Below, one piece after another: positions 24,003-33,700 of a stretch of 64,000 nucleotides of DNA (the first letter of the stretch is position 1; each line of letters opens with the position of its first letter). The DNA is from Palaemon carinicauda. Lineage: Eukaryota; Arthropoda; Malacostraca; Decapoda; Palaemonidae. The position numbers and the translations under genes were made by a program. The notes beneath the pieces are model-generated. The model was not told where the DNA came from and searched no databases. It saw only the letters and a list, made by a program, of their open reading frames with translations. Where the stretch lies: contig NC_090743.1 in NCBI RefSeq assembly GCF_036898095.1, positions 22,635,069 to 22,699,068 on the forward strand, read 5' to 3'.

Positions 24003-24097
24003 TGGATGGACAATTTGGTGACGTAGCTCGTGTTGAAACGTTTATTGTTAAAATGTGTCACAAAAAGCGAAAAGAGTCGTCTTCACCGTTGATGCAG
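24003..24097 (+). CDS. Suz12: SUZ12 exon, KMCHKKRK segment
   Basis: The exon starts with two bases (TG) completing the codon begun in the previous exon, then 31 codons, ending in phase 0. The translation DGQFGDVARVETFIVKMCHKK plus RKESSSPLMQ contains the nearly invariant VKxCHKKRK stretch of SUZ12. It is bounded by TTTTACAG and the donor GTATTT at 24098, which is weaker than GTAAGT. The next codons at 41400 (VSVGTQDVIINP) continue the alignment, as vertebrate SUZ12 has QVPTGKKQVPLNP there. The following intron is about 17.3 kb and contains copy B. Confidence 0.9.
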
Positions 24098-25752
24098 GTA
24101 TTTAGGAAAGCTGTACGTTTTTTATTATGAAGTTTTGTTCTGTCGTTTCTTAAGTTTATACTTGTAAGTTTAATATAAATTAGTGTTAGAAAAAAATACA
24201 AAGGGAAAAAGTTGCATCAGACCCCTGTTACAGCAGTTGATGTCGTTTGGTTTCATAGTAAATTAGTGCTCTAACACTCCTGTATTTAATTGTTTATGAG
24301 GCCTGAGAATTCTTTAAAGCAATAACTTTGTTTTCACGGAATTCACAGTTATATAACATTGAGTAAAGGACAGTATACACAATTCCATGGAAGTAAGACC
24401 TATAGAGTAGGGCTTTAACTGAAAAGACATATGATTAACACTCAAGGGCTTTAGAATTATATGGATTTATCCATTTCCTGAAAATGGCTCTCTAAGGAAA
24501 AGAGAACTTCAACTCATCAATTTTATAATATACAATACAGGGCAGTTCTTTGACAAAAAAAACATAACAAATAAAGGGCAATATTTACAATTGTGTGCAT
24601 TAAGAAGACTAGCCCTTGAGCCTTTTATGTAAGTGAATTTTCAATCCCTGTTTAAAAATTACTTTCTGTTTATTGTTTAATTGCTGTCCTATATTGCTTA
24701 GTAAAAGCTGTGGATGTTATCCTTTATTTGCTGTTATGTAACTGCAAATGGTATTGATTTTATGACTTGTCAAGGCTGAGATGCAATTTTTTTTTTTTAG
24801 TTTTACACTGCTTACTTATATAGTACATGGCCATTTAAATTTAAACTGGTATGTTAAGAAATTGTGAAGAAATTCACTCATATGCTGCATAAAAATTCTT
24901 TTTAGAAAAGTTGACAAAAAATCTTTGAAAGACAGAGAATACTATTCAGTCTCCTACAGCCAGAGGAAACCACCATGAGATTTCTGGTGTAAAGAGAAGG
25001 GAAATGTGATGTAAGTCTTTTACACAATTGAAAATAAAGGGCGTGTACAATAGTGCTGTGCATATCTGATATTTAAGTAATGCCTTTGAAGAGCTTTCTT
25101 TTAAGAAATCAATGTGATTTTCCATTGATAAGAGTTATCAAATAGATTTTTTTTTTTTTATAAATTGTGTCATCCTTTTTTTAACCCTAAAATTATTTTT
25201 TAAGGAATCATGAAACTAAAGATAAACTGAAGAAGTTTAAATTCTATAACTTACACCTTAAGATGATTTTCATTCATAAATAGCAAAAAAAACCAATTGT
25301 GCCTTATGTTTGTTTACCAACCCTTATAGTTAAGAGACCTCTCAGCTCAGTGTGTTTGTGAATGATTTTCTTAAAATCTTGAAGCAAATTGAATGAATCC
25401 TTACCAGAAGTTTTTCCTTTCTTGTACCTGATACAAACCATTGACATTTAATAGGAGTATGAGTTCAGCGAAGGTGGAAACGGTGGTTAAACTTTTAACA
25501 AGGTGAACAATAGTTTTCTTTTGGATGGGGGGACATCCACCCAACAAGTAGTGCAAACCTCACTTTGACTTCGGCTGCTGGTCAGTAACGACGGACTTCT
25601 CTGTGTCCTCATCTGGTTGTTTTGATCTTTTAATTTTCTTTCACTTTGAATTAATGCTCTGACAGGCACTATTGTTTGAGGGATATTAGTTGCGATTGCC
25701 ATGGATATGCAGTTTCCTGATGACTAATTATGTAACAGTTTTATTGTGTTAC
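24098..25752. other. SUZ12 intron, nothing recognised
   Basis: About 1.65 kb of AT-rich intron. No gene, RNA or element end that I can support. Confidence 0.6.
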
Positions 25753-26040
25753 AGCAGAGGCAAGGGACAATTACAGTGCGCTAGAGACTTACCATACATA
25801 CCTATGATTAGGATTTAATTCCCTCTCCACCCAAGCTAGGACCATGGAGGGCCACACAAAGACTGTTGATGACTCAACAAGTAGACCTGTAGGCTCCTCA
25901 AACCTACCATCTGTAGCTCACAATGATTGTGAGGTTGCACACTACAAGAAACTATCAAGCTTGATCGGGTCTTGAACACCAGTCCAGCAGATCGCTAAGT
26001 AAGGGCATTTCCAATAGGCTGCCACAACCGTTACCCAACA
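25753..26040 (-). mobile_element. tRNA-derived SINE, copy 1
   Basis: Alignable over most of its length with 38256-38578. The right end, read on the minus strand, begins GGTTGTGGCAGCCTATTGG, with an A-box-like CAGCCTATTGG. About 35 bases further comes GTTCAAGACCC, a good B-box. These are the internal Pol III promoter elements of a tRNA gene. The tRNA-unrelated body includes GATGACTCAACA and GGCTCCTCAAACC. Confidence 0.75.
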
Positions 26041-26650
26041 TGCTATTCCTGTCAGTTAGTATATCTGTTGCTGTTCAATTCATCTTGTGTGTGGTCTTAC
26101 AATCATGACGAAAACGTGAATCTAAGGAAGTTGGTGCTCCCGTTGGAGGACGTTTTGCCACTGCTTAGTGTGAATGGGAAGGATGCCACCTTTCTTCTTT
26201 CCTTTAGTGTCTGCTGGTTCTGGAAGGTGCTAACAACGTTTTGCTTGGTTGTGCAATTGTGGTCTCTTTCCCATGAAAATGTCATTTTTGACCAGCATGA
26301 CTCTTGAGTGGACGAATTGCAAGTTGTTTCTTCTCCTCTGCCTCTTTGTTAAAGTCTTTGCTGCAATTTCGAGAAGAACAAATAGATGTCTTCAAAGAAC
26401 CTGTGGAAAACTGATCGATAGAAAATGTATCACGGGATCTTTACCCTTTCTCTCCCATAGGGAACATCCCTTCTTGATGAGTGCTTAGAGTTGTCCCATA
26501 GTGGGAAGAAACATAGGTGTCTGTGTGCTTGGTAAGGGTGTTTACACACCTTTTACTTGTGCTCAGTTTCGTGCCTGGGAGGAGTAAGGACCGAGAGTTG
26601 CCCCTTGGCAGGAAGAAACGTCCATTCACAACTCTTACAAGCTAAGCTAC

Positions 26651-26654
<4 letters not shown>
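26041..26654. other. Unassigned, possibly repeat-derived DNA
   Basis: Less AT-rich than the surrounding intron, which suggests an old inserted element. Short frames on both strands (26068-26307, 26103-26285) have no recognisable homology. Confidence 0.45.

Positions 26655-26720
<66 letters not shown>
26655..26720. repeat. (CT)n microsatellite
   Basis: About 33 uninterrupted CT units. Confidence 0.97.
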
Positions 26721-26723
<3 letters not shown>

Positions 26724-26811
26724 GTGGCTTTAGACAAGAGATCATGTGTGACAAATCTTTTGGAATTTCCCCACAACTTGTTTAGCCTATTATGACGAAA
26801 GCAGTGCAATA

Positions 26812-27840
26812 CACATCATATACCTAGACTTTCAAAAGGGTTTTGACAAAGTTCCTCATAAAAAATTAATGGTAAAAATTGGAGCACTCGACATTATTGA
26901 CAAGTCAGCTGAATGGATTGAAGATTGGCTAACAAACAGAAAACAGAGAGTTGTAATTAATGAGAAGTTTCAGAGTGGGCAGCTGTAACAAGCGGAATTA
27001 CCTCATGGATCCGTCCTTGGACCATTGCTATATCTGATCTACATTAACGACATAGATTTAAGATTAACTAGTAGAATAGCCAGATTTGCTGACGATACTA
27101 AATTTTGCATAAATGCTGCAAGCTCAGAAGACGTAGAAGCCTTAAGAGAGGATCTAATGAAGCTAGGAGAATGGTCTAGAAAATGGCAGATGTAAAGTCA
27201 TGCACATAGCTTATAGTAACCTACAATCAGATTACTCACTGCTGGATAATGAAATAGAAAGAGTGGACCAGGAGGAAGATCTCGGTATTATTATTAGCAA
27301 GGATTTGAGGTTCACCAAACAGAGCATTAAAGCTGAAAAGAGAGCACAGAAACTAATAAGCTACATAGAGAGACAATTCAAATACAGAAACAAAAACACT
27401 GCACTACAGCTGTACACATCTCTATTAAGACCCCATCTAGAATATGGAGTCCAATTATGGGCTCCTAATATACAGAAGGACTGAAAGCAATACAAGCTAG
27501 AGTCACCAAACTAGTTCCAACACTAAGGCAATTTGGATATAGACAGAGGATGGAACGTTTGAACTTATTTGATCTGCAAACTCGACGACTAAGAGAACAG
27601 TTACTAGAGGCATTTAAAATTCTTAGAGGTATAGTATAACAAATGTAGATTACAACAATTTATTCACGCTTATCACAAATTAGTCCAAATCAGTTACAAG
27701 CTTTAATTGAAAAGAAACAATACCACCACTCAATGTGGTAATTTTTCTACAAACAAAATAGCAAATACTTGGAATAAACTTCCAGCGTATGTAGTAAACA
27801 GTAACACAATAAATAAGTTCAAGAATAAGTTAGGCAGGAT
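26812..27840 (+). pseudogene. CR1-like LINE reverse transcriptase fragment
   Basis: Translation shows YLDFQKGFDKVPHKKLMVKI, then WIEDWLTNRKQRVVIN, PHGSVLGPLLYLIYINDID and RFADDTKFC, the catalytic FADD. Next come EEDLGIIISKDLRFTKQ and LYTSLLRPHLEYGVQLWAP. This order and wording is that of CR1-clade LINEs. A stop (TAA at 26987) and another at 27193 interrupt, and the frame shifts near 27480, so the copy is dead. The endonuclease half is absent. A CT microsatellite lies 90 bp upstream and another directly downstream (27847-27870). Confidence 0.82.
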
Positions 27841-27846
27841 TATAAA

Positions 27847-27870
27847 TCTCTCTCTCTCTCTCTCTCTCTC
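27847..27870. repeat. (CT)n microsatellite
   Basis: Twelve CT units directly after the CR1 fragment. Confidence 0.9.
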
Positions 27871-28469
27871 AACCGAGGTATGAGAACCTCCCCTGACTGA
27901 TCTCTCCCACGTATGTGTGGGAACGTATCTACTCCGGAAGAGGATTTTAGTACGTTCTTGCCTTGCACACTAGTTGAGAGCTTATGTATTGGTAACGCTA
28001 CTTTCCCCAAGAATACCTTATGGTACGTGGTACAGGTGTTCATACGCCTGCTACATCTTCTCAGTCTAGATTGAGACCGAGCATGCATACCCGCATGCAA
28101 GACGATGGGGTCTGCCATTGTCTCGTTCTTTTTTCATAATTGCAGAGACAACATCCCTGCAGAAGGAGTGGGGTGGAACATATGATTAACAAGCAGTGCA
28201 ATGATGATGATGCCACCAGACTTTCTCATCCCAGCTACATTATCTATAAGTGCAGTCTCCACAAACATGATCATTAATAACATCCTTCCCAACCTGTCTT
28301 GTTATGGGAGAGTTCATGTCAAATATATGTAACAGCGTGAAAAATTTTGCATGCGTAATTCCTGGTCTTGTAGCGGGTCTTGTGCGAGTTGAATACTGTA
28401 TATATCTGTACTGTAATACTTGATTGTTAAAATACACCAGAAATTTAAAACAAAAGTATAAAAATGTTT
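27871..28469. other. Unassigned intronic DNA
   Basis: No recognisable gene or element between the CT microsatellite and DIRS-B. Confidence 0.5.
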
Positions 28470-28488
28470 TTTTTAAATATAAAACTTA

Positions 28489-28628
28489 CCCGCTGGTTAT
28501 ATAAAAGAGCTGAAGTCCCTGACGCCAGGGCAGAAAATTCAAATCTCGCGCTATCGAAGATACGCCAGGTGTACCAACCGCACCCTAGCGGTAGAACAGG
28601 TGGAACTACACACCAACTTCAGTTCTTC
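28489..28628 (+). repeat. DIRS-B left inverted terminal repeat
   Basis: Reverse complement of 35110-35249, with a single T/C difference near the inner end. Confidence 0.95.
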
Positions 28629-28842
28629 TCTCTGCCGTCATAGCTGACTGACATACAGAAGTTCGCTCTCGTGTTTTTACTCTCTTGGGAAGTTGTTTGG
28701 TGATGTACAACGTTCTTTTTTGAGTTTAAGCTATCGTTGATTAATTTTCCTTGGTTCTTATCTTGAAATCTTTTTGTTTGAGATTTTCTTTATTGTTTTT
28801 TCCCTTACTTTTTGCTTGTCGGTCTCTCACGTTAACTTTAAA

Positions 28843-31632
28843 ATGGCCGACTCCTCCCCTGCTCAGCGTAGGTGTGTTAGTGAGGGTTGTCGTACACGAC
28901 TTCCTAATGGATCTATTGATCCTCATTCTATTTGTGTAAAATGTAGGGGTAAATTTTGTTCATTAGATGATAGGTGTAATGAGTGTCTTTCCTTAACTAA
29001 TGATGATTTTGGTACTTACGATCGTTATGTTAGGAGATTAGAGAGAGATAGACTTAGGCGTAGTTCTTCCCGATCTGTGGATAGAACCTTACCTAATTTA
29101 CCTGTTCCTAATCCTGTTCCTTCCCCTGTGGTGGTAGATCAGGAACCTACTATGAAGGACATGTTTACTGCTATTTTGTCTCTTGGTGAGAAAGTTGAGT
29201 CCTTAGCAGCCGATAGAAATACTATCTTTTCAGAGTTAAAGGTATTGAAAAACCGTGATCCTATCGGAACTGTGGAAAGTGTTTCAGTGTCTGATGTGGT
29301 ACCGAAGAATCGTGACTCTCTCGGTGTTGTGACAAGTGTTGATAATGTGGTTAGTGTTGCGGAAGGTGCGTCGACTCGAGTGTCTGATGTGGTACCGAAG
29401 AATCGTGACTCTCTCGGTGTTGTGACAAGTGTTGATAATGTGTTTAGTGTTGCGGAGGGTGCGTCGGCACGATCTTGTCGTTCACCTAGCCTTAGACCTC
29501 TTTCGAGCTCTCGAACCCATGGGAGAAGTAATGTCGAACGGCTTAAGGGAACGAGAAGCATCATCAATCGTGCAGACGTCCCCTCGAACGTTCCTGTTGC
29601 CGTAGCTCAGGTCGTTCACCCTCATCGTAGGAAAGGGGAGGTTCATACGTTATCCCCGTCTTCCGATGAAGGGTCGGGGAGTGAGATCTGGCGGCGAGCG
29701 TCGAGACCGCTTAAACGCTCCCATGTTGATTCACAGCGTCGGGAATCGCCTGTGCGGCCAGGATGTAGTTCGTGGGGTTCACCGGAACGTTTCCGTTCTC
29801 CCAGCGCTTGCACTCCGGCCAAACGTTCGGATCACCGTGTTCGTGCGGATATGATTCCTTCCGATTCGGACCTTGTAACTATTCATGCACCTCCTCTTCC
29901 ATCGGATTGGCTTTCTTCCCCTGAAATGCGTGGTGACATTAGTGCGAATCTTCCTTCTAGGAGTTCTGTTGATCCGAAATGGACTGCGCTTTTGTCTATG
30001 AAGGAACAACTCTCGTCGTTGATGGATTCTTATCAACCAGGTGTTGGCGTTGTGTCTGGGCGTTCGATGTCAGACCAGGTATCGCACAAACGTTCGATGG
30101 TATATGGCCTTGACGAGTTATCACTTAGGCGGTCTCCCATTCACAGTGTTCAACGCCAGGTTGATTTTGATGAGTCGCGTCAGAGAGTTTTGGTTGACCA
30201 GTTTGCGTTTTCTGGTCGCGGGGAAGAGCGTCGGCGTCGACAAGTGGACGAGACGCGGCAACAATTTGAAGTAGTGGATCGCCCGCGGCAACAACTTTTG
30301 GACGCGGCGCGTCAAAACATTGGTTTACAGCGGCGACATCCTGACTCCTTTGATCGCTCGCAGCAACAGTCCTCGGACTTTACGCGACCTCGCGGCGATC
30401 TTCAACAGTTACCTTCTGATTTCAAGCGTTCTTCTGTTCAACAACAGTTGAATTCTAAGCGGTCTAAGCAGTTGTTGGTTGAGGATGATCGTCTACATGT
30501 CCGTGTTTCGCATCAATCTATTTCTACTTCTCCCCACCAAATTGACTCAGATGTTGGCCTTGACAGGCAGTCCCATCCAGACGTTGTTCCTTCGGTTCAG
30601 GCTGCAGCTGTTGCTGCACTGCCAGAAGACGAACCAGAGGAAAAGTCGGATGAGGATAATCCTATTGAGGAAGTCTCTGAGAATGAGGAGGAGAAGCATT
30701 ATCAGCATGCTGTGGACCTTCGCAAGTTTATGCTTATTTTGACTGGAATTTTCCCGGATTCTTTTACCCCTGTGGCCCCTCGTTCTCCGCCTTCTGAATT
30801 CATCTTAGGTAAAGCTACTAAGGTTCCAGTTTACACCAAGATGGTTCTTTCTCGATCTTCTAAGCGGGCCTTGAAGTTAATGGGTTCTTGGTTGGACTCC
30901 AAGAAAGCTTTTGGCAAGACGGCCTTTGCCTTTCCTCCCGCTAGGTTAGCCTCTAAATCTAGTGTGTGGTATGAGACTGGTGAAGTGTTGGGCTTGAGTT
31001 TTCCTTCTTCTGCACAAGGGGATTTTTCAAGTTTGGTAGATGCTTCTCGTCGTCTTGCCTTAAGGAAGACGAAGATTTGGTGGTCCATTCCAGAGTTCGA
31101 CCATTTGCTTAAAGGTCTTTTCAGGGCCTTCGAAGTTTTTAATTTTTTGGACTGGGCTTTGGGGGCTTTGAGTAAGAGGGTCTCTGATATGACGGAAACG
31201 GACACTAGTGGTTTGGTTCATTTGATGTCCTGCTTGGACAAAGGTGTGAGAGATGGCTCCAACGAACTTGCTGCCTTGTTTACAGCTGGAATTCTCAAGA
31301 AAAGGGCCACGATGTGCTCCTTCCTCTCCGCAGGAGTGTCTCCCTATCAGAAGACAGGCCTTCTTTTCGCACCTTTGTCTAATTCTTTATTTCCTCAGGA
31401 ATTAGTGGGCGAGGTGGCTACTGCTCTCACTCAGAAGGCCACACATGACTTAGTTACTCATTCGACTAGGAAAGTTTTGCCTCCGTCATTCTCCTCTCGA
31501 AAACCTAAGGAATCTTCTTCTGGGTTTCGTCCTCAGTCCTTTCGTGGGAAGCCCTCTGGGAGAGGCTCTTTTAAACCAGAAGGAAGGAAACCTAGAGGCA
31601 GAGGGGGCAAGTCCGGCCGAGGTAAAGTCTGA
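28843..31632 (+). CDS. DIRS-B gag-like protein (929 aa)
   Basis: The start is placed at the ATG of MADSSPAQRR because it lies just before the Cys-rich motif conserved in the other DIRS copies. An in-frame ATG at 28774 would add 23 hydrophobic residues and is less likely. The N-terminus has D-P-H-S-I-C, V-K-C-R-G and C-N-E-C with Cys spacing 2, 4, 5, 2 (nt 28918-28986). The middle is Ser/Arg-rich and low in complexity, with a 31-residue tandem repeat (29287-29472) and Gln/Arg-rich sequence at about 30170-30480. An acidic patch (EDEPEEKSDEDNP) lies at 30625-30665. A more ordered C-terminal core (about 30715-31490) is the part best conserved in copy A. The end is Arg/Gly-rich (GRGGKSGRGKV), suggesting nucleic-acid binding. 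Gag is presumed to package the element RNA; that is inference from family position. Confidence 0.85.
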   Translation: MADSSPAQRRCVSEGCRTRLPNGSIDPHSICVKCRGKFCSLDDRCNECLSLTNDDFGTYDRYVRRLERDRLRRSSSRSVDRTLPNLPVPNPVPSPVVVDQEPTMKDMFTAILSLGEKVESLAADRNTIFSELKVLKNRDPIGTVESVSVSDVVPKNRDSLGVVTSVDNVVSVAEGASTRVSDVVPKNRDSLGVVTSVDNVFSVAEGASARSCRSPSLRPLSSSRTHGRSNVERLKGTRSIINRADVPSNVPVAVAQVVHPHRRKGEVHTLSPSSDEGSGSEIWRRASRPLKRSHVDSQRRESPVRPGCSSWGSPERFRSPSACTPAKRSDHRVRADMIPSDSDLVTIHAPPLPSDWLSSPEMRGDISANLPSRSSVDPKWTALLSMKEQLSSLMDSYQPGVGVVSGRSMSDQVSHKRSMVYGLDELSLRRSPIHSVQRQVDFDESRQRVLVDQFAFSGRGEERRRRQVDETRQQFEVVDRPRQQLLDAARQNIGLQRRHPDSFDRSQQQSSDFTRPRGDLQQLPSDFKRSSVQQQLNSKRSKQLLVEDDRLHVRVSHQSISTSPHQIDSDVGLDRQSHPDVVPSVQAAAVAALPEDEPEEKSDEDNPIEEVSENEEEKHYQHAVDLRKFMLILTGIFPDSFTPVAPRSPPSEFILGKATKVPVYTKMVLSRSSKRALKLMGSWLDSKKAFGKTAFAFPPARLASKSSVWYETGEVLGLSFPSSAQGDFSSLVDASRRLALRKTKIWWSIPEFDHLLKGLFRAFEVFNFLDWALGALSKRVSDMTETDTSGLVHLMSCLDKGVRDGSNELAALFTAGILKKRATMCSFLSAGVSPYQKTGLLFAPLSNSLFPQELVGEVATALTQKATHDLVTHSTRKVLPPSFSSRKPKESSSGFRPQSFRGKPSGRGSFKPEGRKPRGRGGKSGRGKV
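29287..29472 (+). repeat. 93-bp tandem duplication inside DIRS-B gag
   Basis: Two head-to-tail copies, 29287-29379 and 29380-29472, nearly identical, encoding VSDVVPKNRDSLGVVTSVDN and about 11 further residues twice. The frame is kept. Confidence 0.93.
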
Positions 31633-33700
31633 CTGCCCTCTCCTTCAGACAGCAGTGGGGGCCAGGTTGACTCACTTTTGGGAGGCTTGGGAGAGGAATG
31701 GAGCGGACCCCTGGTCCGTCCAGGTGTTAAAGGAAGGCTACAAGATCCCCTTCCTGACCAATCCTCCTTTAGTCACAGATCCAGTGGATCTTTCGCCCAA
31801 ATACAGAGAGGGTCCCAAGAAACAAGCCATGCTTCTACAGATGTCTCTTTTATTAGAGAAACGAGCAATAGAGGAAGTGCAAGATGTTACGTCTCCGGGG
31901 TTTTACAGCCGCCTTTTTCTAGTACCCAAGAGTTCCGGGGGGTGGAGACCGGTTCTGGACGTAAGTGTGCTCAATGGTTACGTCCAAAACTCGACGTTCA
32001 CCATGGAGACTCAGAAAACAGTTCTGGCAGCTGTGAGGAAGGACGATTGGATGGTCTCTTTAGATCTTCAGGATGCCTATTTCCACCTTCCGATTCATCC
32101 CAGCTGCAGACGTTATCTGAGGTTCATGGACGGAAACAAGGTCTTCCAGTTCAGGGCTCTTTGTTTCGGACTTTGCACGGCTCCTCTATTGTTCACCAAG
32201 ATCATGCTGAACGTGGCAAGCATGCTGCATTCGAGGGGAATCAGGGCCTCTCTGTATCTGGACGATTGGCTGATAAGAGCCTCCTCAGCCGATTGTTGTT
32301 TGAAGGACCTCAAGATGACTTTGGATCTCTCCAGAGAACTGGGTCTCCTGGTGAGCTCGAAAAAATCACAACTCATTCCATCCCAGGAGATTCTTTATTT
32401 GGGGATGGAGATTCACAGTCGGAGTTTTCGGGCTTTTCCGTCGTCGGTGAGAATCCAAGCAGCCCTCCTAAAAGTACAAACGTTCCTGAAGAGAGATCTT
32501 TGCTCCGTCAGAGATTGGATGAGCCTTCTGGGGACTCTCTCGTCGTTAGAGAAGTTCGTGACCCTGGGGAAGTTGTTCTTGCGTCCTCTTCAGTTTCATC
32601 TCAACCGCCATTGGAAGAAAGGGGACAGCCTCGACAGGGATTGCATTCCCATCTCGACTTCCATCAAGTCTCATCTTCAATGGTGGAACAACGAGCCCAG
32701 ACTGAAAGAAGGCTTGTCTTTACTTCAGAGGAACCCAAACCTCGTGTTGTGTTGCGACGCCTCCAACTCGGGGTGGGGAGCCACTCTAGAGAAGCAGGAA
32801 CTTTCGGGGACTTGGACGGTAGAGCAAACCTCTCTCCACATCAATCAAAAAGAGCTTTTAGCTATTCATCTGGCTCTCATCGGCTTCGAAAAGCAGATCA
32901 GGGGCAAGGTAGTCCAAGTCAATTCGGACAGCACGACAGCTCTGGCCTATATTGCGAAACAAGGCGGGACCCACTCATGGCCTCTGTTCGAGATTGCAAG
33001 ACTGCTCCTCATCTGGGCGGAGGAAAGGAAGGTGACTCTTTTGACGCGGTTCATCCAGGGAGTCAACAATGTGAGCGCAGACAGACTCAGCAGGAAAGGT
33101 CAGGTTCTCTCCACAGAATGGATTCTGCACCCGGACATCTGCAAGAGTCTGTGGCGGTTATGGGGTCGACCTCTCGTGGATCTCTTTGCCACCGCGAAGA
33201 CCAAACGACTAGAGTGTTACTGCTCTCCGGTTCCAGATCCCGAAGCTTTTCACATAGACGCTTTTCTGATGAACTGGTCACACATGGAGGTTTATGCCTT
33301 TCCTCCGTTCAAGATCCTTTACAAAGTGATTCAGAAGTTCGTTTCACACGAGGAGACCAGAATGACACTGATAGCTCCGTTCTGGCCGTCAAGGAGCTGG
33401 TTTCCAGAGGTACTGGAATGGATGGTGGATGTCCCGAGAAGCCTTCCCATGAGACCCGATCTTCTCAGACAACCTCACTTGGCCCGAAATCATCAAAACC
33501 TCCGAGCTCTACGTCTGACTGCCTTCAGACTATCGAAAAACTCGCTAGAGCTAGAGGATTTTCGAAGAAGGCAGCCAAGGCAATTGCAAGGGCAAGAAGG
33601 TCTTCAACCATCAAGGTGTATCAGTCCAAGTGGGAGTTGTTCAGGGAATGGTGTAGAACTAACGCGATTTCCTCTTCCAGTACATCGCTTTCCCAAATAG
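31544..33700 (+). CDS. DIRS-B pol: reverse transcriptase and RNase H (up to 718 aa)
   Basis: The frame overlaps the end of gag by 89 nt in the +1 frame. The true start, whether by frameshift or reinitiation, cannot be fixed from the sequence, and conserved sequence begins near 31640 (VGARLTHFWEAWE). RT motifs are GFYSRLFLVPKSSGGWRPVLD, SLDLQDAYFHLPI (first Asp), FGLCTAPLLFT and YLDD at residues 238-241 (nt 32255-32266). RNase H follows with Asp405 (CDASNSGWG), Glu437 (INQKELLAIHLAL), Asp462 (VNSDSTTALAYI) and Asp in NNVSADRLSR. The last 180 residues (DLFATAKTKR, YCSPVPDP, YAFPPFKI, WPSRSWFPE) are conserved in all DIRS copies here. Some DIRS elements carry a methyltransferase-like domain after RNase H, but I cannot confirm one. 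It makes element cDNA from RNA. Confidence 0.92.
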   Translation: MGSPLGEALLNQKEGNLEAEGASPAEVKSDCPLLQTAVGARLTHFWEAWERNGADPWSVQVLKEGYKIPFLTNPPLVTDPVDLSPKYREGPKKQAMLLQMSLLLEKRAIEEVQDVTSPGFYSRLFLVPKSSGGWRPVLDVSVLNGYVQNSTFTMETQKTVLAAVRKDDWMVSLDLQDAYFHLPIHPSCRRYLRFMDGNKVFQFRALCFGLCTAPLLFTKIMLNVASMLHSRGIRASLYLDDWLIRASSADCCLKDLKMTLDLSRELGLLVSSKKSQLIPSQEILYLGMEIHSRSFRAFPSSVRIQAALLKVQTFLKRDLCSVRDWMSLLGTLSSLEKFVTLGKLFLRPLQFHLNRHWKKGDSLDRDCIPISTSIKSHLQWWNNEPRLKEGLSLLQRNPNLVLCCDASNSGWGATLEKQELSGTWTVEQTSLHINQKELLAIHLALIGFEKQIRGKVVQVNSDSTTALAYIAKQGGTHSWPLFEIARLLLIWAEERKVTLLTRFIQGVNNVSADRLSRKGQVLSTEWILHPDICKSLWRLWGRPLVDLFATAKTKRLECYCSPVPDPEAFHIDAFLMNWSHMEVYAFPPFKILYKVIQKFVSHEETRMTLIAPFWPSRSWFPEVLEWMVDVPRSLPMRPDLLRQPHLARNHQNLRALRLTAFRLSKNSLELEDFRRRQPRQLQGQEGLQPSRCISPSGSCSGNGVELTRFPLPVHRFPK

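Noticed and set aside
30831..31205. Minus-strand frame of 124 codons inside DIRS-B gag
   Set aside because: Antisense shadow of a well supported gag frame.
31678..33417. N-terminal two thirds of a 963-codon frame
   Set aside because: It overlaps the conserved RT/RNase H frame, and the peptide is Ser/Gly/Arg-rich without homology. I call only the recombinase part, and report the openness as a finding.
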